Assembly (NCBI GenBank): GCA_025331125.1
Contig: JAOALB010000018.1
Coordinates: forward strand, 124,001-188,000
Source of the DNA: Mycogone perniciosa
Taxonomy: Eukaryota > Ascomycota > Sordariomycetes > Hypocreales > Hypocreaceae
DNA length: 64,000 nucleotides
Direction of reading: 5' to 3'
Numbering within the stretch: position 1 is the stretch's first letter; each line of letters starts with the position of its first letter. The translations under genes and the position numbers were made by a program. The notes beneath the pieces were generated by a model. The model made no database searches and was not told the origin of the DNA. It saw only the letters and a list, made by a program, of their open reading frames with translations. Shown in pieces: positions 45,747-57,227 of the stretch.

Positions 45747-48032
45747 TTTCTGGCTTCAACGACGCGTCGAGATCAGTATAAGCTGAGATGATGGAGGCTT
45801 TAATCGCCGATGGAAGCTCTAGATGCCCAGCCTCCGGATTCTCCTGGCAGATGCAGCCCAGCCGCTATTCTCGGTTATTTATGGTGGTCTTCTGGGCCAG
45901 GGAGCGTGTCCGGGGCCACCGGCCCGACGTTTTGCAGCGCGTTCCTTTGCTCCGGGATACCCATTTTTGTTATTGCCGAACCCTACCGATCTCTCTCCGC
46001 AAAGAGCTTCCCCGGATTTCGGCCCCGATTGATACGATAGCACGGAACCGATCCGTGGGCTTGCAGACTGCCTCAATGCTGTCATCCGGTATTGTACCAT
46101 GATTGCATGGAGTTGCGAAGCCATTAGTGGCTCCTTTGGATCCGTGAAGCATGGAATAAACGTCAGTTTGCAGTTTACGGCAGGATATTGAACTAGGTAT
46201 TCTCAGGTACAAACACAAAAGGGCAGCAGGCTTACAACCACAAACAACCACAAACACACGCGAAAAATATATTACGGATCAATAAATAATCACGTTCTCA
46301 AGAAGATAATTAATCAAATACTATTCACCCATCAAGCACAACGGATTTGCTCAAACATCCACAGCTGGCTTTAGGGTAGGTCATACACAGCACGACCTGG
46401 CTTATGTGATTTCTGCGCACTATTAGTCAACATGGAGTACTCCGTAAACACCTAGAACAGACTAGCTCTCTTCCAAATCGCCTATTCTTTAAGGAAGCCT
46501 ACCAAGAGAAAATCAACGCTCATAATACGCTTGGAACTATTTCGTACTACTTTGTATAGATTGGCATACGGCGTAAAGTTGGACAACCCGTTTCTTATTA
46601 ACGCACTTCTTCTTATTATGATTTAAATGAATAGGCATCCCTTTTTAGACTAGCTTTGACTCCAAGCGGTGGCTACGGGTACTATTAGTTTCCTAAACGG
46701 GCGGCATTACTTCGTAGTCACCTAGCTTAATACGGCACATAAGTTACTTATCATTAAGTGCGCTAATTTAATGCAAACGCCACACCGGCACCAAATTCGG
46801 GAACAATGAAATCTAACAACAACGCGTCCGAAAGGATCACATTCCTTTCGCATATCTTGCTTAAATAAACGCTACATGATCCTTCATCACCACATGTGCC
46901 GAGTACAAGTCTCACAACACGACATCTCATATCACACATGCGAAGTACACAAAAGTATCATCACCACTTTACCAGCATCAGACCACTATCCAATATCTAT
47001 CAAGGGGCTAATGGAGAAACTAATGCTACGACTACTACTCCGTACTACTACTACTACTAATACACCGAACCGAATATTATTCGTATGCCCAATTGCGAGT
47101 AGTAGCAGCAGTACTTCGCAGTGCTAATGACAAATCCGCTATAAACCTATGCATACTCCGTAATCACTTACACATCCACCCATACCACCGCAATCTCGCC
47201 TACGAGTAAATCAAAGGACGCCACCAGTCCCCCACTCACACCCGATATGCCCGCTGCTAGTAAACCAGCTTTTTTGACTTAGGCTGAAGAATTGGGTGCG
47301 GTGTGTTGGCAAAAGCACAGCGTGGAGAGAATGGGGTGAGTGGAGAGGTCAATCACTCAGAGGTTGAAGATGTCACATCTATTGGTCCCATGCATGGGTC
47401 GTGGTTGGATGTCACCTGTGAAGTGCGGTGAGCACGAGACAGGCATTAAGCAGACGTGGGTATGTATGAAACAAAAGTGGATTGTGGGCTAATTTGGCCC
47501 TGCAATGCTTGCGGAGTATCTACATAGTACTCCGTAGCAGACTCACCAATATCTGACCATGACACCAAGAGGCTACAAACACTCTCGGTTGAAGCATGCT
47601 AATGGCCGGTTCTCCGAAACACAAAACAGGCACAAGAAACAAAGATTAATGTAGCAAATTTTTTTCCGAAGCGGTAATACGTCTTTTAGAATTGTAACCA
47701 TAGGATGAATGCAAAGCCTCAAAAGACCTATCCTAATTCAGGAAAAGACATGATATTCCCAGCCCCGAAACGACCGCACACGATCAGGTGTATGTGCATC
47801 TTTCCATGAGCGATCAAGACTTCCTCAGAACACCAAAGCTTGTCTGTCCGTATATACCCAAGCCTGGTTCTACCCCTAAACACCCCACATCACTTCCATC
47901 CCCACACGTAAAACAATCGACCCCAATGACGCAGACCCAGTCGTGACTGGAGGCCGGACCCACGATTTCCAAGAATTATCGAACCAAGGATTCGCAAGCT
48001 GTGATTTGACGAGGCATTGGCATGTAATTGAT
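45747..48032. other. Intergenic, 2.3 kb, partly AT-rich
   Basis: It lies upstream of the acyl-CoA synthetase and downstream of the next GPI gene. From about 46260 to 46860 the DNA is TA-rich and unlike its surroundings, with one short open run (46450-46620) that ends in stops and resembles no domain I know. A repeat relic is possible. TACTCCGTA copies occur near 46434, 47034 and 47527. No gene is supported. Confidence 0.55.
47027..47061. repeat. TAC trinucleotide tract with ACTCCGTAC
   Basis: TACTACTCCGTACTACTACTACT-type tract, again pairing the dispersed motif with a TAC microsatellite. Confidence 0.8.
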
Positions 48033-48510
48033 TTACAGGACGAAAGCGGCAAGACCGACAATACCGGCCAGACCAGCACCAGAGAGGATAGCAGCCTTGC
48101 CAGCGCCAGCAGTAGGGACGGGGCTAGGAGCGTGGGTAGGCAGAACACCACCAGTGCTGGCGGGAGGAGCCTGGGTGGGAGTGACGGGGGCAGTGGCGTT
48201 GGTGTAAGAACCGCTAGATGATGTTAGAGACTGACACTGATACTAGGAGAGTGACTATATCTTACCAGGTGTGGCAGGCAACAACGCTGCTGGTGATGAC
48301 GGGGTAGGTGACGGTGCAAGGGCAGTCGGTGATGGTCAAGGTGGTGGCCTCAGTGACGGTATAAGTGTTGGTACCGTGAGTGATGGTGGTAGGGCCAGGG
48401 CAGTAGGTGGTGTAGACATCGACGATCTTGGTGGTGACGGTGACGTTGCCACCGTATGAAGCAGAGACGCCAGCGGCAGCGGCAAGAACGGCAGCGATGG
48501 TGAACTTCAT
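48033..48510 (-). CDS. Small GPI-anchored cell-wall protein (CCG-6-like)
   Basis: Two exons, 48510-48266 and 48213-48033, encode 141 residues. The 52-bp intron has GTAAGA, branch CTCTAAC and TAG. The protein has a signal peptide (MKFTIAAVLAAAAGVSA), then a short domain of repeated Thr/Val strands (VTTKIVDVYTTYCPGPTTIT and YTVTEATTLTITDCPCTVT) with five cysteines. A Pro/Thr stalk follows (PVTPTQAPPASTGGVLPTHA), then a hydrophobic GPI-signal tail (AILSGAGLAGIVGLAAFVL). This layout and the CPGPTTIT/DCPCTVTYP motifs match the clock-controlled protein 6-like wall proteins of Sordariomycetes. It is predicted to be surface-exposed. A TATA box sits about 190 bp upstream. Family call good; role structural by inference. 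Confidence 0.85.
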
Positions 48511-48699
48511 TTTGTCGGTATTGGAGGATTAAACTCGAGGAGTTAGGATTGATATTAGGTATAGATGCGTGAGGGTGTTTGTAACGAGTGAAATTGACTA
48601 AAAGTCAAGGTTAATGTTGCAGGTGTGCTAGCGAGCGTGTGTGTGTGGTGAGGAAGAAAGGAAGAAGAAGAGAAGAGGTGGGTGCTTGGAGGGATCGAG

Positions 48700-48706
48700 A
48701 TTTATA
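48700..48706 (-). promoter_or_regulatory. TATA-like element
   Basis: TATAAAT on the minus strand, about 190 bp upstream of the CCG-6-like start. It matches the position of the TATA element of the other GPI gene (2727-2733). Confidence 0.45.
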
Positions 48707-48908
48707 CCAAGCAGCATGTGGGCAAGACATAATGGGGAGAGAGCAAGCGACATGGGTCCTCTCCCCCCTTCAGACAAACAAGGAAGATTATGGAGACTCA
48801 AAGACAACAGCCCGCAGTGCGAGATGCAGGGGGCGGGGGGGGGCGCTTGTCTCTCCTCTTTCGCATTGATCCGCTCCTATTGTTGTGACTTGTCTTGCTT
48901 AATCAAGA

Positions 48909-48954
48909 TACTACGGAGTAGATACTACTACTACTACTACTCCGTACTCCGTAC
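48909..48954. repeat. TACGGAGTA cluster with TAC microsatellite
   Basis: CTACGGAGTA, then (TAC)n, then ACTCCGTACTCCGTAC form an inverted arrangement with a simple-repeat centre. Confidence 0.85.
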
Positions 48955-49383
48955 ATTACATGCAAATAGGAGGGATCACGGATCGCAGACCGGCGCCCAG
49001 CTCAGACCAGGAGGGCCAGCGCTAAACCGTCTTGGAGAAGCCACACAATCAATCAAGCCCATGGCTTTGATGCTACTCCGTACTCGTACAGACTTTGCAG
49101 TCGGCAAATCAGGAGTGACTGTTGTCCCAGCGAAAAATAAGGGAGGGGGCGTGTATCGGAGACAACACTCGGGATAAGATGGGGCGAAAGAGGCCAGAGC
49201 ACCAAAAGCCGTTTAGTTGGCAGAATGAACAAACACCCGTTACTCGTACAAGGCCAGGCACAAATAGTATGTACATACTCCGTAATACTCCGTAGACGAG
49301 TGCATACGAGGAGTATTGGCATGCAGGGGATTGCTTCTCTGGGCATGCAATGTCGCAGCGTCGCGTTGCTCGCTCTCCCAACA

Positions 49384-49402
49384 ATGAATGAATGAATGAA
49401 TG
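49384..49402. repeat. GAAT tetranucleotide array
   Basis: About five GAAT units, followed by ACAAG/ACAGG pentamers up to 49433. Simple repeat. Confidence 0.85.
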
Positions 49403-52001
49403 ACATGATAAGACAAGACAAGACAGGACAGGATAAACGCTGTGATACTTTCATAATTTCCGTCGTCCGCACGAGCCCTCCCCATAATTGCCATCGATAT
49501 CCCCATACATACGTTCCAGCAATCTTATCTGTGCAATGCACACGGCCTATGGAGATGGAGTCCATAGCATGCATCAGCATTCTGGCTCCGTAAATAGCAC
49601 CGAGCATTAATTCCAATGCGGCAGGTCTGGTGTTTAGTCCAGCAGATCAGCCCTTTTAGTGGCCCTTCCCCTGACGGATTAACGGCTAATGCAGGAACCA
49701 AACATCGTGAGCTCCTTTGTCTGGTTCGACAACAACAACAACAACAACACATAAAAATCAAGGTCATTCTGGCAGTTCCTTGTGCGTCGTATAAGCCCAC
49801 ATCTTCCCTACACAAGTGACTGATAAAAAAACAATTGTTTCTGGAAAGCCCACATAAAAGATCCAACCCCTGATCGACTGAATGGACAAGAGGCGCATCG
49901 AACCACGGGGCTGAGAAACTGAAAAGGGGGCCGGCTGCATCAACAAGTAATGAAAAACAAGGCAAGACGCGCCCAGCCAAGCAAATAGTACTCCGTGCCA
50001 GGGAAGCGATCAGGAAAAAATTTCGCCGTCAGAGCACCTCTTGTTTTTGTGTGTGTCGTTAGGGCGGCGACTGCATCGTGCCAGGCAAAATGTGGAATGC
50101 ATCACGTGCTATTGGCTGTCCCTGGCGCGGAATGGCTGGATTGGGACATTGGCCCCTTGCCGCTTTTGTGGACCGAGTGTCACCGGCTCTTCACTGGTGC
50201 AAGTAGTAGGTACTTCGTAAGCTCTCGGCATCAAGACTAAGTACGCGTACGGAGTGCTCGTACTACTAGCAGCGAAAAGGCCGCTCCCATCTCCGTTGTT
50301 TGTTCTCTGGCGGGCGTCCGCACCAATTTATTCAGTGGCCTGCTATCCCAGTTATCGGAGATGGATCTCCAGGCTAATTTCCCAGTTATCCACCTGTCGT
50401 GTGCCTGAATGCTTATCGGCTCGTCGGTCTCGCATCGGCTTCAAGTTCTAGTTTAAGCAATGGCTGCCGTTTAATTTCTACGGCTACAATTCTGAGTGCG
50501 AAATAACAACACTACTACGGAATACTACTAGGTACTACTACTATGTAGGCTGGCTAGAGCACTCTGTATATTATACTACAAGTACAGGAGCTCGGTTGTG
50601 CTCCTCTCTAGATACTTCGTAAAGTCTGACAAGGTGCTTCACTTTTGGCAATGATCTGTCTCTGACCTGCAGATAGCCCCTGATCCAACAGCTGAGATCT
50701 AGATGGGTACGAGTACCTATGTTTTCTGCTTCCGTTCTTTGCTCGTACGAGTATGTACATAAATGCACCAGACCGTTTAGTACCCGTAGCCAAGCTTTTG
50801 GTGATCCGAAACTCGGCGGGCCACAGATAACATGGACCCTCGCCATTCTTTGGTGAACAAATCACGGAGTTCCCACAGACATCCATGAAATCACAATGTC
50901 GCTTAAACCTTTGTATTGCTATTTTCGTCGTCGACAACTCATGTACGAGTAGAATTCCAGACTCGTGGCATATGACAGGTAATTACGGAGTATTACATAC
51001 CACCTTGTAGATACTAATATTTTTGTCATGTACTACGAGTACACCGTCAATGCGACGGCTTCATGCCCAATACCGCCTTCCAGCCAGGGGTTAGGCGCCG
51101 TTGTATCTGCCAATTTCCACTAACTGGTGTGATATGTGATTTTTGTTCAGCTCCAGCATTTGCTTGGCTCCCGATGAGTTGCACATGTGGAAGGGCGCTA
51201 GATCACTCCTCAAATATTCAGCCGTCTCTTTATCATGGGAAGGACGAAGTATTACTGAAGCCTGTCACAACGGTGCGTTTTCTTTGTGGAGAGCCTCAAT
51301 CAATATGATGCATCTACGGAGCACTAGTAAATAGCTTACTCAGGTGTTCAAATGAACACAAACTTACGGAGTAGTACGGAGTAGCACATAGTAAATTACT
51401 ATGCCAACCAACCAACCAACCTGTCCGTCTCTGTCTGTTACATTTCCTCATAGAATCCTGTCTTGGATGGGTTGCACAGCATTGTGATGAATGAGTCAAG
51501 AAAACAGCTGTTTGTTCCAACTCTGAGACCGAAAGCTTGGCTGCCGATGTTGATACTAACTACTACGGGTCCGGACACTTATAAGCTCATATTAACGGCG
51601 ACGAGCCTTGGATTGCTTGCTATTCTCTGAGACCACTCTGCGATACGACCTCAGCCTTTTTTCTCCTATAGCTGTGGAATATCCCCAGCAACGAATTTAT
51701 ATCAGAATTGCCTAAATGGACCATCACACTCTCGCCATGGTCATGTGATACCGATCGTTTGCGTCATGGACGCCAAGAAATCTCCCACGAGCGACAAACC
51801 ACTCACCATCCATTGTCGCCACCCATTACCCTTTCCCTGGTCCGAAAATGCTGGTTGAACTCCTCATATTACTAATTCCCTGCTTTATGAAAGAAGCCGC
51901 CTACCTCATGATGTCGGAAGTGTTCATCAATTTTGTCATGCTGCCTCTTCGATCGACAATCATCGCCGAACTCCAACAGTGACAGAGACAGACAATAGAC
52001 G

Positions 52002-53093
52002 ATGGCGTGTACAATGAGGGCAGTCGGTACGAGCTTTTTTTCATGGATAATCATCACACTCTGCTGGTAAAGTCAACCTCAAGGCCTAACCATGTGAACC
52101 CAACCTCTAGATATCAAGGGCGGAGCAGGCGAGAGGGATGCTCTCTTCATCAATGCAGACACACCCAAGCCAACTCCGGCTAATGGCCAGGCCATTATCA
52201 GAATCAAGGCCTTTGGAATCAACCGCATGGACATCCTCCAGCGCCGCGGCTTGTACAGTCTCCCTCCACAAGCGCCTAAGACGCTAGGTGTTGAGTTCAG
52301 CGGTGTTATTGAGTCTTTCGGGCCTGGCGACCAAAGGGCCTTTAACGTTGGCGATGAAGTCTTTGGTCTAGCTTACGGAGGCGCCTATGCGGAGTATATC
52401 GCTGTTAACACAAATATGTTGCTGCACAAGCCTAGCCATCTGGCTTATGAACAATGCGCTGGAATTCCTGAAACATGGATCACGGCCACTCAAGCGCTGC
52501 ACTTAGTCCTGGGCTTTACAAAAGGCAAGTCCATTTTATGGCACGGAGGTGCATCGGGTGTCTCTATTGCAGGTATCCAACTCTCCCACGCAGCCGGCGC
52601 GTCTGAGATCTTCGCCACAGCTGGAAGCCAGGAGAAATGCGACTTCATCACCTCGCAGCTCGGCGCCACTGCAGCTGTCAACTACAAGACCCAAGACTGG
52701 GTAAGCGAAATCAAGGAAAAGACGGGTGGCAAGGGGGTAGACTTCATCGTCGACTTTATTGGAGGAGATTACTTTCAAAAGAACCTCGAAGTCGCAGCCC
52801 GGGACTGTAGAATCGTCCTACTGGGTTTCCTCAGCGGAAGCGAAATTCCCAATGTGGATATTGGTCCAATCATGTCCAAGCGCATTCGTATTGAGGGCAG
52901 CACGCTGCGAAGTCGCGATGAGGAGTACCAAGGCAAGCTACGGGACAGGTTGGAGGAGTACCTCCCAGATTTTGAGTCCAAGAAGCTCAGGATCTTTGTC
53001 GACACGGTTATGCCGTGGGAGCAGATCCAGGAGGCGCACAAGTATATGGAAGATGCCAAGAATTCAGGCAAGATTGTCTGTTCCATTTCCTAG
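52002..53093 (+). CDS. PIG3/quinone oxidoreductase-like zinc-independent MDR enzyme
   Basis: Two exons, 52002-52026 and 52111-53093, encode 335 residues. The first exon gives only eight codons; its 84-bp intron (GTACGA, branch CCTAAC, TAG) splits the Asp codon of MRAVDIKG. The ATG at 52002 is used; a second in-frame ATG at 52014 is possible. The N-terminal GroES-like domain (AIIRIKAFGINRMDILQRRG, VFGLAYGGAYAEYI) lacks zinc ligands. The Rossmann domain carries the NADPH motif HGGASGVSIAGIQLSHAAG near residue 155, and SQLGATAAVNYKTQDW follows. Family is quinone oxidoreductase of the PIG3 (TP53I3) type, which reduces quinones with NADPH. The pair with the convergent dienelactone hydrolase (170 bp away) may indicate aromatic compound handling. 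Confidence 0.92.
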
Positions 53094-53263
53094 TATTGCT
53101 CTGACTCCAGGGCAAATTCCCCAGGATAACGATGAAAAATAAAAGTCTGATCAGAACGCCCTCCTGGTTTGTAATCTTATAATCTCGTGAACTGTCATAA
53201 ACCACCACCATAACCTCACTAGAAGTCCAGATGACTAGATAAGTACGGAGTAGCGTCTAAACA

Positions 53264-54371
53264 TTAATGCTCCTTGACCCACTTTAGCATCTGTTCATAT
53301 GCTGTGGCTTGTGCATCCTTGATGGCTGGGTCTTGATATTGGCCGACAACGGCAAAACCTTGAGAGCATATTAGAGAGTTGACCGGTTCATGTTGTCAAA
53401 GATTGCTCACCATGTGGCACGCCGGGATACACTTGAACTTCGTGTTCCAAGTTCTCGTCGGACATGACATCCTCTCCCGCGGATCGCACTTCATCAGGGA
53501 ACAGCGCATCGTTTTCGACACAGACTAAGCTCAGGGGCACTTGCAAGTCCTTGAAATCATCAGGAATTACGGACGCTGCATGCGCCAGAGCTCCAGCCTT
53601 GATGAAAGGCCCGTTCTTCACCACGCCGCTCTCTTCATCACCCCCTGTCTTCTGTGTTCCCTGGGCGAGCAGAAGGACATAGCGGCCTCCTACGCAATAC
53701 CCCACAGCATATATACCCTCTCCGTTCTTGACAGCCTCAGAGTATTGCTCATGCGCAGCCTCGATGACCTTGTGTAAGATGGGCATGACCTTGTCCTCTG
53801 TTATCCTTGCAAGCCACATGTCAATCAGAAACGATTTTGTAACCTCAACAGCCTTGAGCTTGAACTGCTCGAGGAAGGATGTGGAGTTGTCAGCGATGGA
53901 CACGCCGCTGCCACCGGGAGCCGTGTCACCACCAAAGATATCAGGCATGAGGACCAGGAAGCCTTCCGAGGCGTACATGTCAGCCTGGATCTGGTTATTG
54001 GTGGACTTGATGCCGGTGCCGCCTGTTAGGAGGAGGAGAAGACGGCATGGTGCGTGTGGGTAGTCGGCTGGTTTTGAGATGTAGACCTGTGAAGAAGTGT
54101 TATTATCATTGGGTTTACTTTGTTGAGAGCTGCCCCGAGGCTTACATCGATGCCGTTGAGCTTGATGATTTCGCCTGTTGAAGACTGGCCGATGGCTAAA
54201 GGGCAATCAGCAACGGTAACAAGGGTCATCGGCGATTTTCTGCATACGAGTAGGTCTGTCTGACACGCAGTGTTCGCCCATGTGCGGGCTTGATTGAGTT
54301 GGCGTGTGTACTGGAGTGGCCTCATTGAGATCGCTCTCTGGCGCCTTGGTTGCGTTTTCCAAGTCGGTCAT
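53264..54371 (-). CDS. Dienelactone hydrolase family protein
   Basis: Four exons, 54371-54248, 54195-54146, 54086-53411 and 53358-53264, encode 314 residues. Introns are 52, 59 and 52 bp and every junction is in frame. The catalytic triad of the DLH alpha/beta-hydrolase fold is visible: the nucleophile Cys in GYCVGGRY (about 189), Asp in ENDALFPDE (about 251) and His283 in VPHGF, with the fold's LLLLTGGTG and MPDIFGGD loops before them. DLH enzymes open lactone rings in chlorocatechol breakdown, but most fungal members have no proven substrate. No secretion signal. It is convergent with the quinone oxidoreductase gene, so the two may act on related substrates, though nothing beyond adjacency shows it. 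Confidence 0.92.
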
Positions 54372-54991
54372 GTTGACGATGAATGAGTACTTCGTAGATA
54401 TTTAGTGATTAAGAAAGCTGCAAACAGACAGAATTACAGAGGGGAAAAGCGTCGTCTGATGGCTGAGAATGGTGGTAGTTGCAAGGTTGTTGATGAGGTA
54501 CTCCGTATACGAAGTAGTTCGAGGGAGGTTGTGCTTTCACGAGGTGCTGCGCCGCACAACGTCATACGAGATGTGGATGAAACAGTCAAGCAAGGAGCTT
54601 TGCGAGATGAACAAGCGTATTACGGCTCGGGCTGGCAAGATGAGATTTATTTCTACTGAAAATCAGAGACTCGACAGCTCAATATCTCAAACAAAAATCG
54701 CAGAACACAGAAACAGATGCCAGAGACAGAGAGCACAGGATTTAGCATCTCAACTGAACGAGGCCTTGAGTTTGCTGGTTGTTCGCCCGCTGTTGAGCTA
54801 TCACCCCGCTCACCCCGCCATCACGTGAGCGGCGTTGCCACTCAACGCGTGAATGGACGCGTCGCGACGAACCAGAAGCAAGACGTACCTCCGAACTGCA
54901 TCTGAATTCACAGCTGTGCCCTGGCTCGCTATCGTGACAACGACGATAAAATAACACAGCTGCATTGAATCGCCTCGATATCGCTTCCAAA
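54372..54991. other. Divergent promoter region, 620 bp (DLH and RPA1)
   Basis: Holds two MluI boxes close to RPA1 (listed separately) and a TACTCCGTATACGAAGTA motif pair near 54498. No gene seen. Confidence 0.65.
54845..54862. promoter_or_regulatory. Paired MluI cell-cycle boxes (ACGCGT x2)
   Basis: ACGCGT occurs at 54845-54850 and 54857-54862, 12 bp apart start to start, about 130-150 bp upstream of the RPA1 ATG. ACGCGT is the binding site of the Mbp1-Swi6 (MBF) factor, which drives G1/S genes, and yeast RFA1 is a known target of this control. Confidence 0.7.
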
Positions 54992-56963
54992 ATGGACGCC
55001 GCATCTGCGTTATCTCGAGGCTGCCTCGAGTACGCTGCTTCTTCCCCGTGTTCTTGTCTCCTGCTGAACTGACAAAACCCAGCATCATCTTCAACGATGT
55101 CGACAAGGCAGCAAAGCTGTTCCCCGTGCCGGTCATGCAGTGCCTGCAAATCAAGCAGATGGCCCCTTCGGCTCAAGGAGGTGATCGATACAGACTGGTC
55201 ATGAGTGACGGTCAGCATTACGTTCAAACCATGCTCGCCACCCAAGCAAACCACGTTGTTCACGACGGCAAACTAGTCAGAGGCTGCTTTGGCCGCGTTA
55301 AGCAATACACCCCCAACAACCTCAAGGGAAAGAAGTGAGACTGCACGGGACTGGGAAAGCCGACTTGATGATGGCTAACGGATTGGCAGTATTCTGGTCA
55401 TCCTGGACCTTGAAGTCATCGAATCTTTGGGTGTGCAGGAAAAGATCGGTGAGCCCGCGGCTGTCGACTCGAAAGCGCCGGCCGAAACAACAATTGCCGG
55501 CAACGACTTTTATGGAGTCAAAAAGGAAGAAACCAAGCCCCAGCCTCAGCAGCAATCCATGCCCTCACGACCCGCCACCCACGCCGGCGCCAACATATAC
55601 CCCATCGAAGGCTTGTCCCCCTTTGCTCACAAGTGGACCATCAAAGCACGCGTAACGTTCAAGTCGGATATCAAGACATGGCACAAACCAACAGGAGAGG
55701 GAAAGCTCTTTAGCGTCAATCTTCTCGACGAGAGTGGCGAGATCAAAGCCACCGGATTTAATGAACAGTGCGACGCATTCTACGACCTCCTCCAGGAGGG
55801 CTCTGTCTATTACATCTCCAGTCCCTGCAGAGTGACACTGGCAAAGAAGCAATTCAGCAACTTGGCCAACGACTACGAACTTGCCTTGGAGCGGGAGACT
55901 GTGATTGAAAAGGCTGAAGATCAAACGAATATACCGCAGGTGAGGTTCAACTTTTGCACCATCCAAGAGCTGCAGAGCGTAGAAAAGGACAGCACAGTCG
56001 ACGTCATCGGTGTGTTGAAGGAAGTTGGCGAAGTTAGCGAGATCACGTCCAAGAAGGATGGCCGACCTTTCCAAAAGCGAGAACTGACTCTGGTGGACGA
56101 TACCGGCTACTCGGTTCGCGTCACCATATGGGGCAAGACGGCGAGCTCCTTCGATTCCAACCCTGAATCCGTGGTTGCTTTCAAGGGAACAAAGGTATCG
56201 GACTTTGGAGGCAAGAGTCTGAGTCTTCTCTCATCCGGATCCATGTCGGTTGATCCCGACATCCCCGACGCACACCGTCTCAAGGGCTGGTACGACTCGG
56301 CAGGTCGGATGGATACATTCGCCACGCACCAGAATCTGGCTAGTATGGCTGGCGCAACCGGCAAGAAGGATGACTTGAAGACAATTTCCCAGGTCAAGGA
56401 CGAGAATCTCGGGGTGGATGACCAGGCCTACTACTCTATCAAAGCCACCATTGTTTTCATGAAGCAGGAAAACTTTTGCTACCCTGCTTGCGCCAACCAA
56501 GGGTGCAACAAGAAGGTCACCTCGATGGGAGACGACACATGGCATTGCGAGAAGTGCAACGTGTCCCACGATAAGCCCGACTACCGTTACATCTTGCAAC
56601 TAAACGTCGCCGATCACACAAGCCACCAGTGGCTAAGCTGTTTCGACGATACCGGCCGGATAGTGGTTGGTATGTCCGCCAACGAGCTCATGGAGCTCAA
56701 GGAGAATGACGACGTCAAGTTCGCGGCGGCTTTTGAAGCGGTGAACTGCAAGAAGCTATACTTCAGGTGCAGAGCTAAGATGGATAATTTTGGTGATGCG
56801 CAAAGGTAAGTCCCTCTTCTTTTCATCGTGTGCTCTCTCAGAACTGTGACTGACAGTAATTTACAGAGTGCGATATCAAGTCATGAGCGCAGCATTATTA
56901 GACTACAAGACGGAGGGTAACAAACTGGCGGAGCTGATCAAGCAATACAACATCAACAACTAG
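54992..56963 (+). CDS. RFA1: Replication protein A 70-kDa subunit (RPA1)
   Basis: Four exons, 54992-55029, 55083-55334, 55390-56805 and 56867-56963, encode 600 residues. Introns of 53, 55 and 61 bp have canonical signals. RPA1 is the large subunit of the single-stranded DNA-binding heterotrimer used in replication, repair and recombination, in the nucleus. The OB-fold order is intact: N-terminal protein-binding domain (PVMQCLQIKQM to GKNILVILDLEVI), linker with Gln/Pro, DBD-A from about 165 (IYPIEGLSPFAHKWTIKARV), DBD-B (VRFNFCTIQELQSVE), and DBD-C with its zinc ribbon near 458-485 (CYPACANQGC and WHCEKC). Length matches fungal RPA1. Paired MluI boxes upstream suggest G1/S control. Firm call. 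Confidence 0.96.
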
Positions 56964-57227
56964 ACTGCTTCTGGTAATAGATAGGCAAGGATGACATTGT
57001 GGGCAGTATGGGATAAATGGCGGCTTGAAGGATGCTTTGCTTCGGTACGGAACATGTATTCTATTTTGTGGGGATGATATCCCAATGATGATGGATCATG
57101 CGATCTAAAATACACCATGAAGTTGATCAGGAATCCTGACGCTGTCTTGCCACCAGATACTGACTTTGATGCGCGAAAGGCAAAGGAAGCAAAAACGAAT
57201 AACCACCGAAGCAGACCTGGGTATCTC

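Larger units (their letters stand above)
48511..52001. other. Intergenic, 3.5 kb
   Basis: Divergent region between the CCG-6-like gene and the quinone oxidoreductase. It holds motif clusters at 48909-48954, 49076, 49275, 49988, 50208-50265, 50985 and 51367, a GAAT tetramer array at 49384-49402, and an ACA tract at 49730-49748. I find no gene. Confidence 0.55.

Noticed and set aside
49850..49930. A GGTTCGATGC sequence on the minus strand resembling a tRNA B box
   Set aside because: No A box, acceptor stem or cloverleaf can be built around it.
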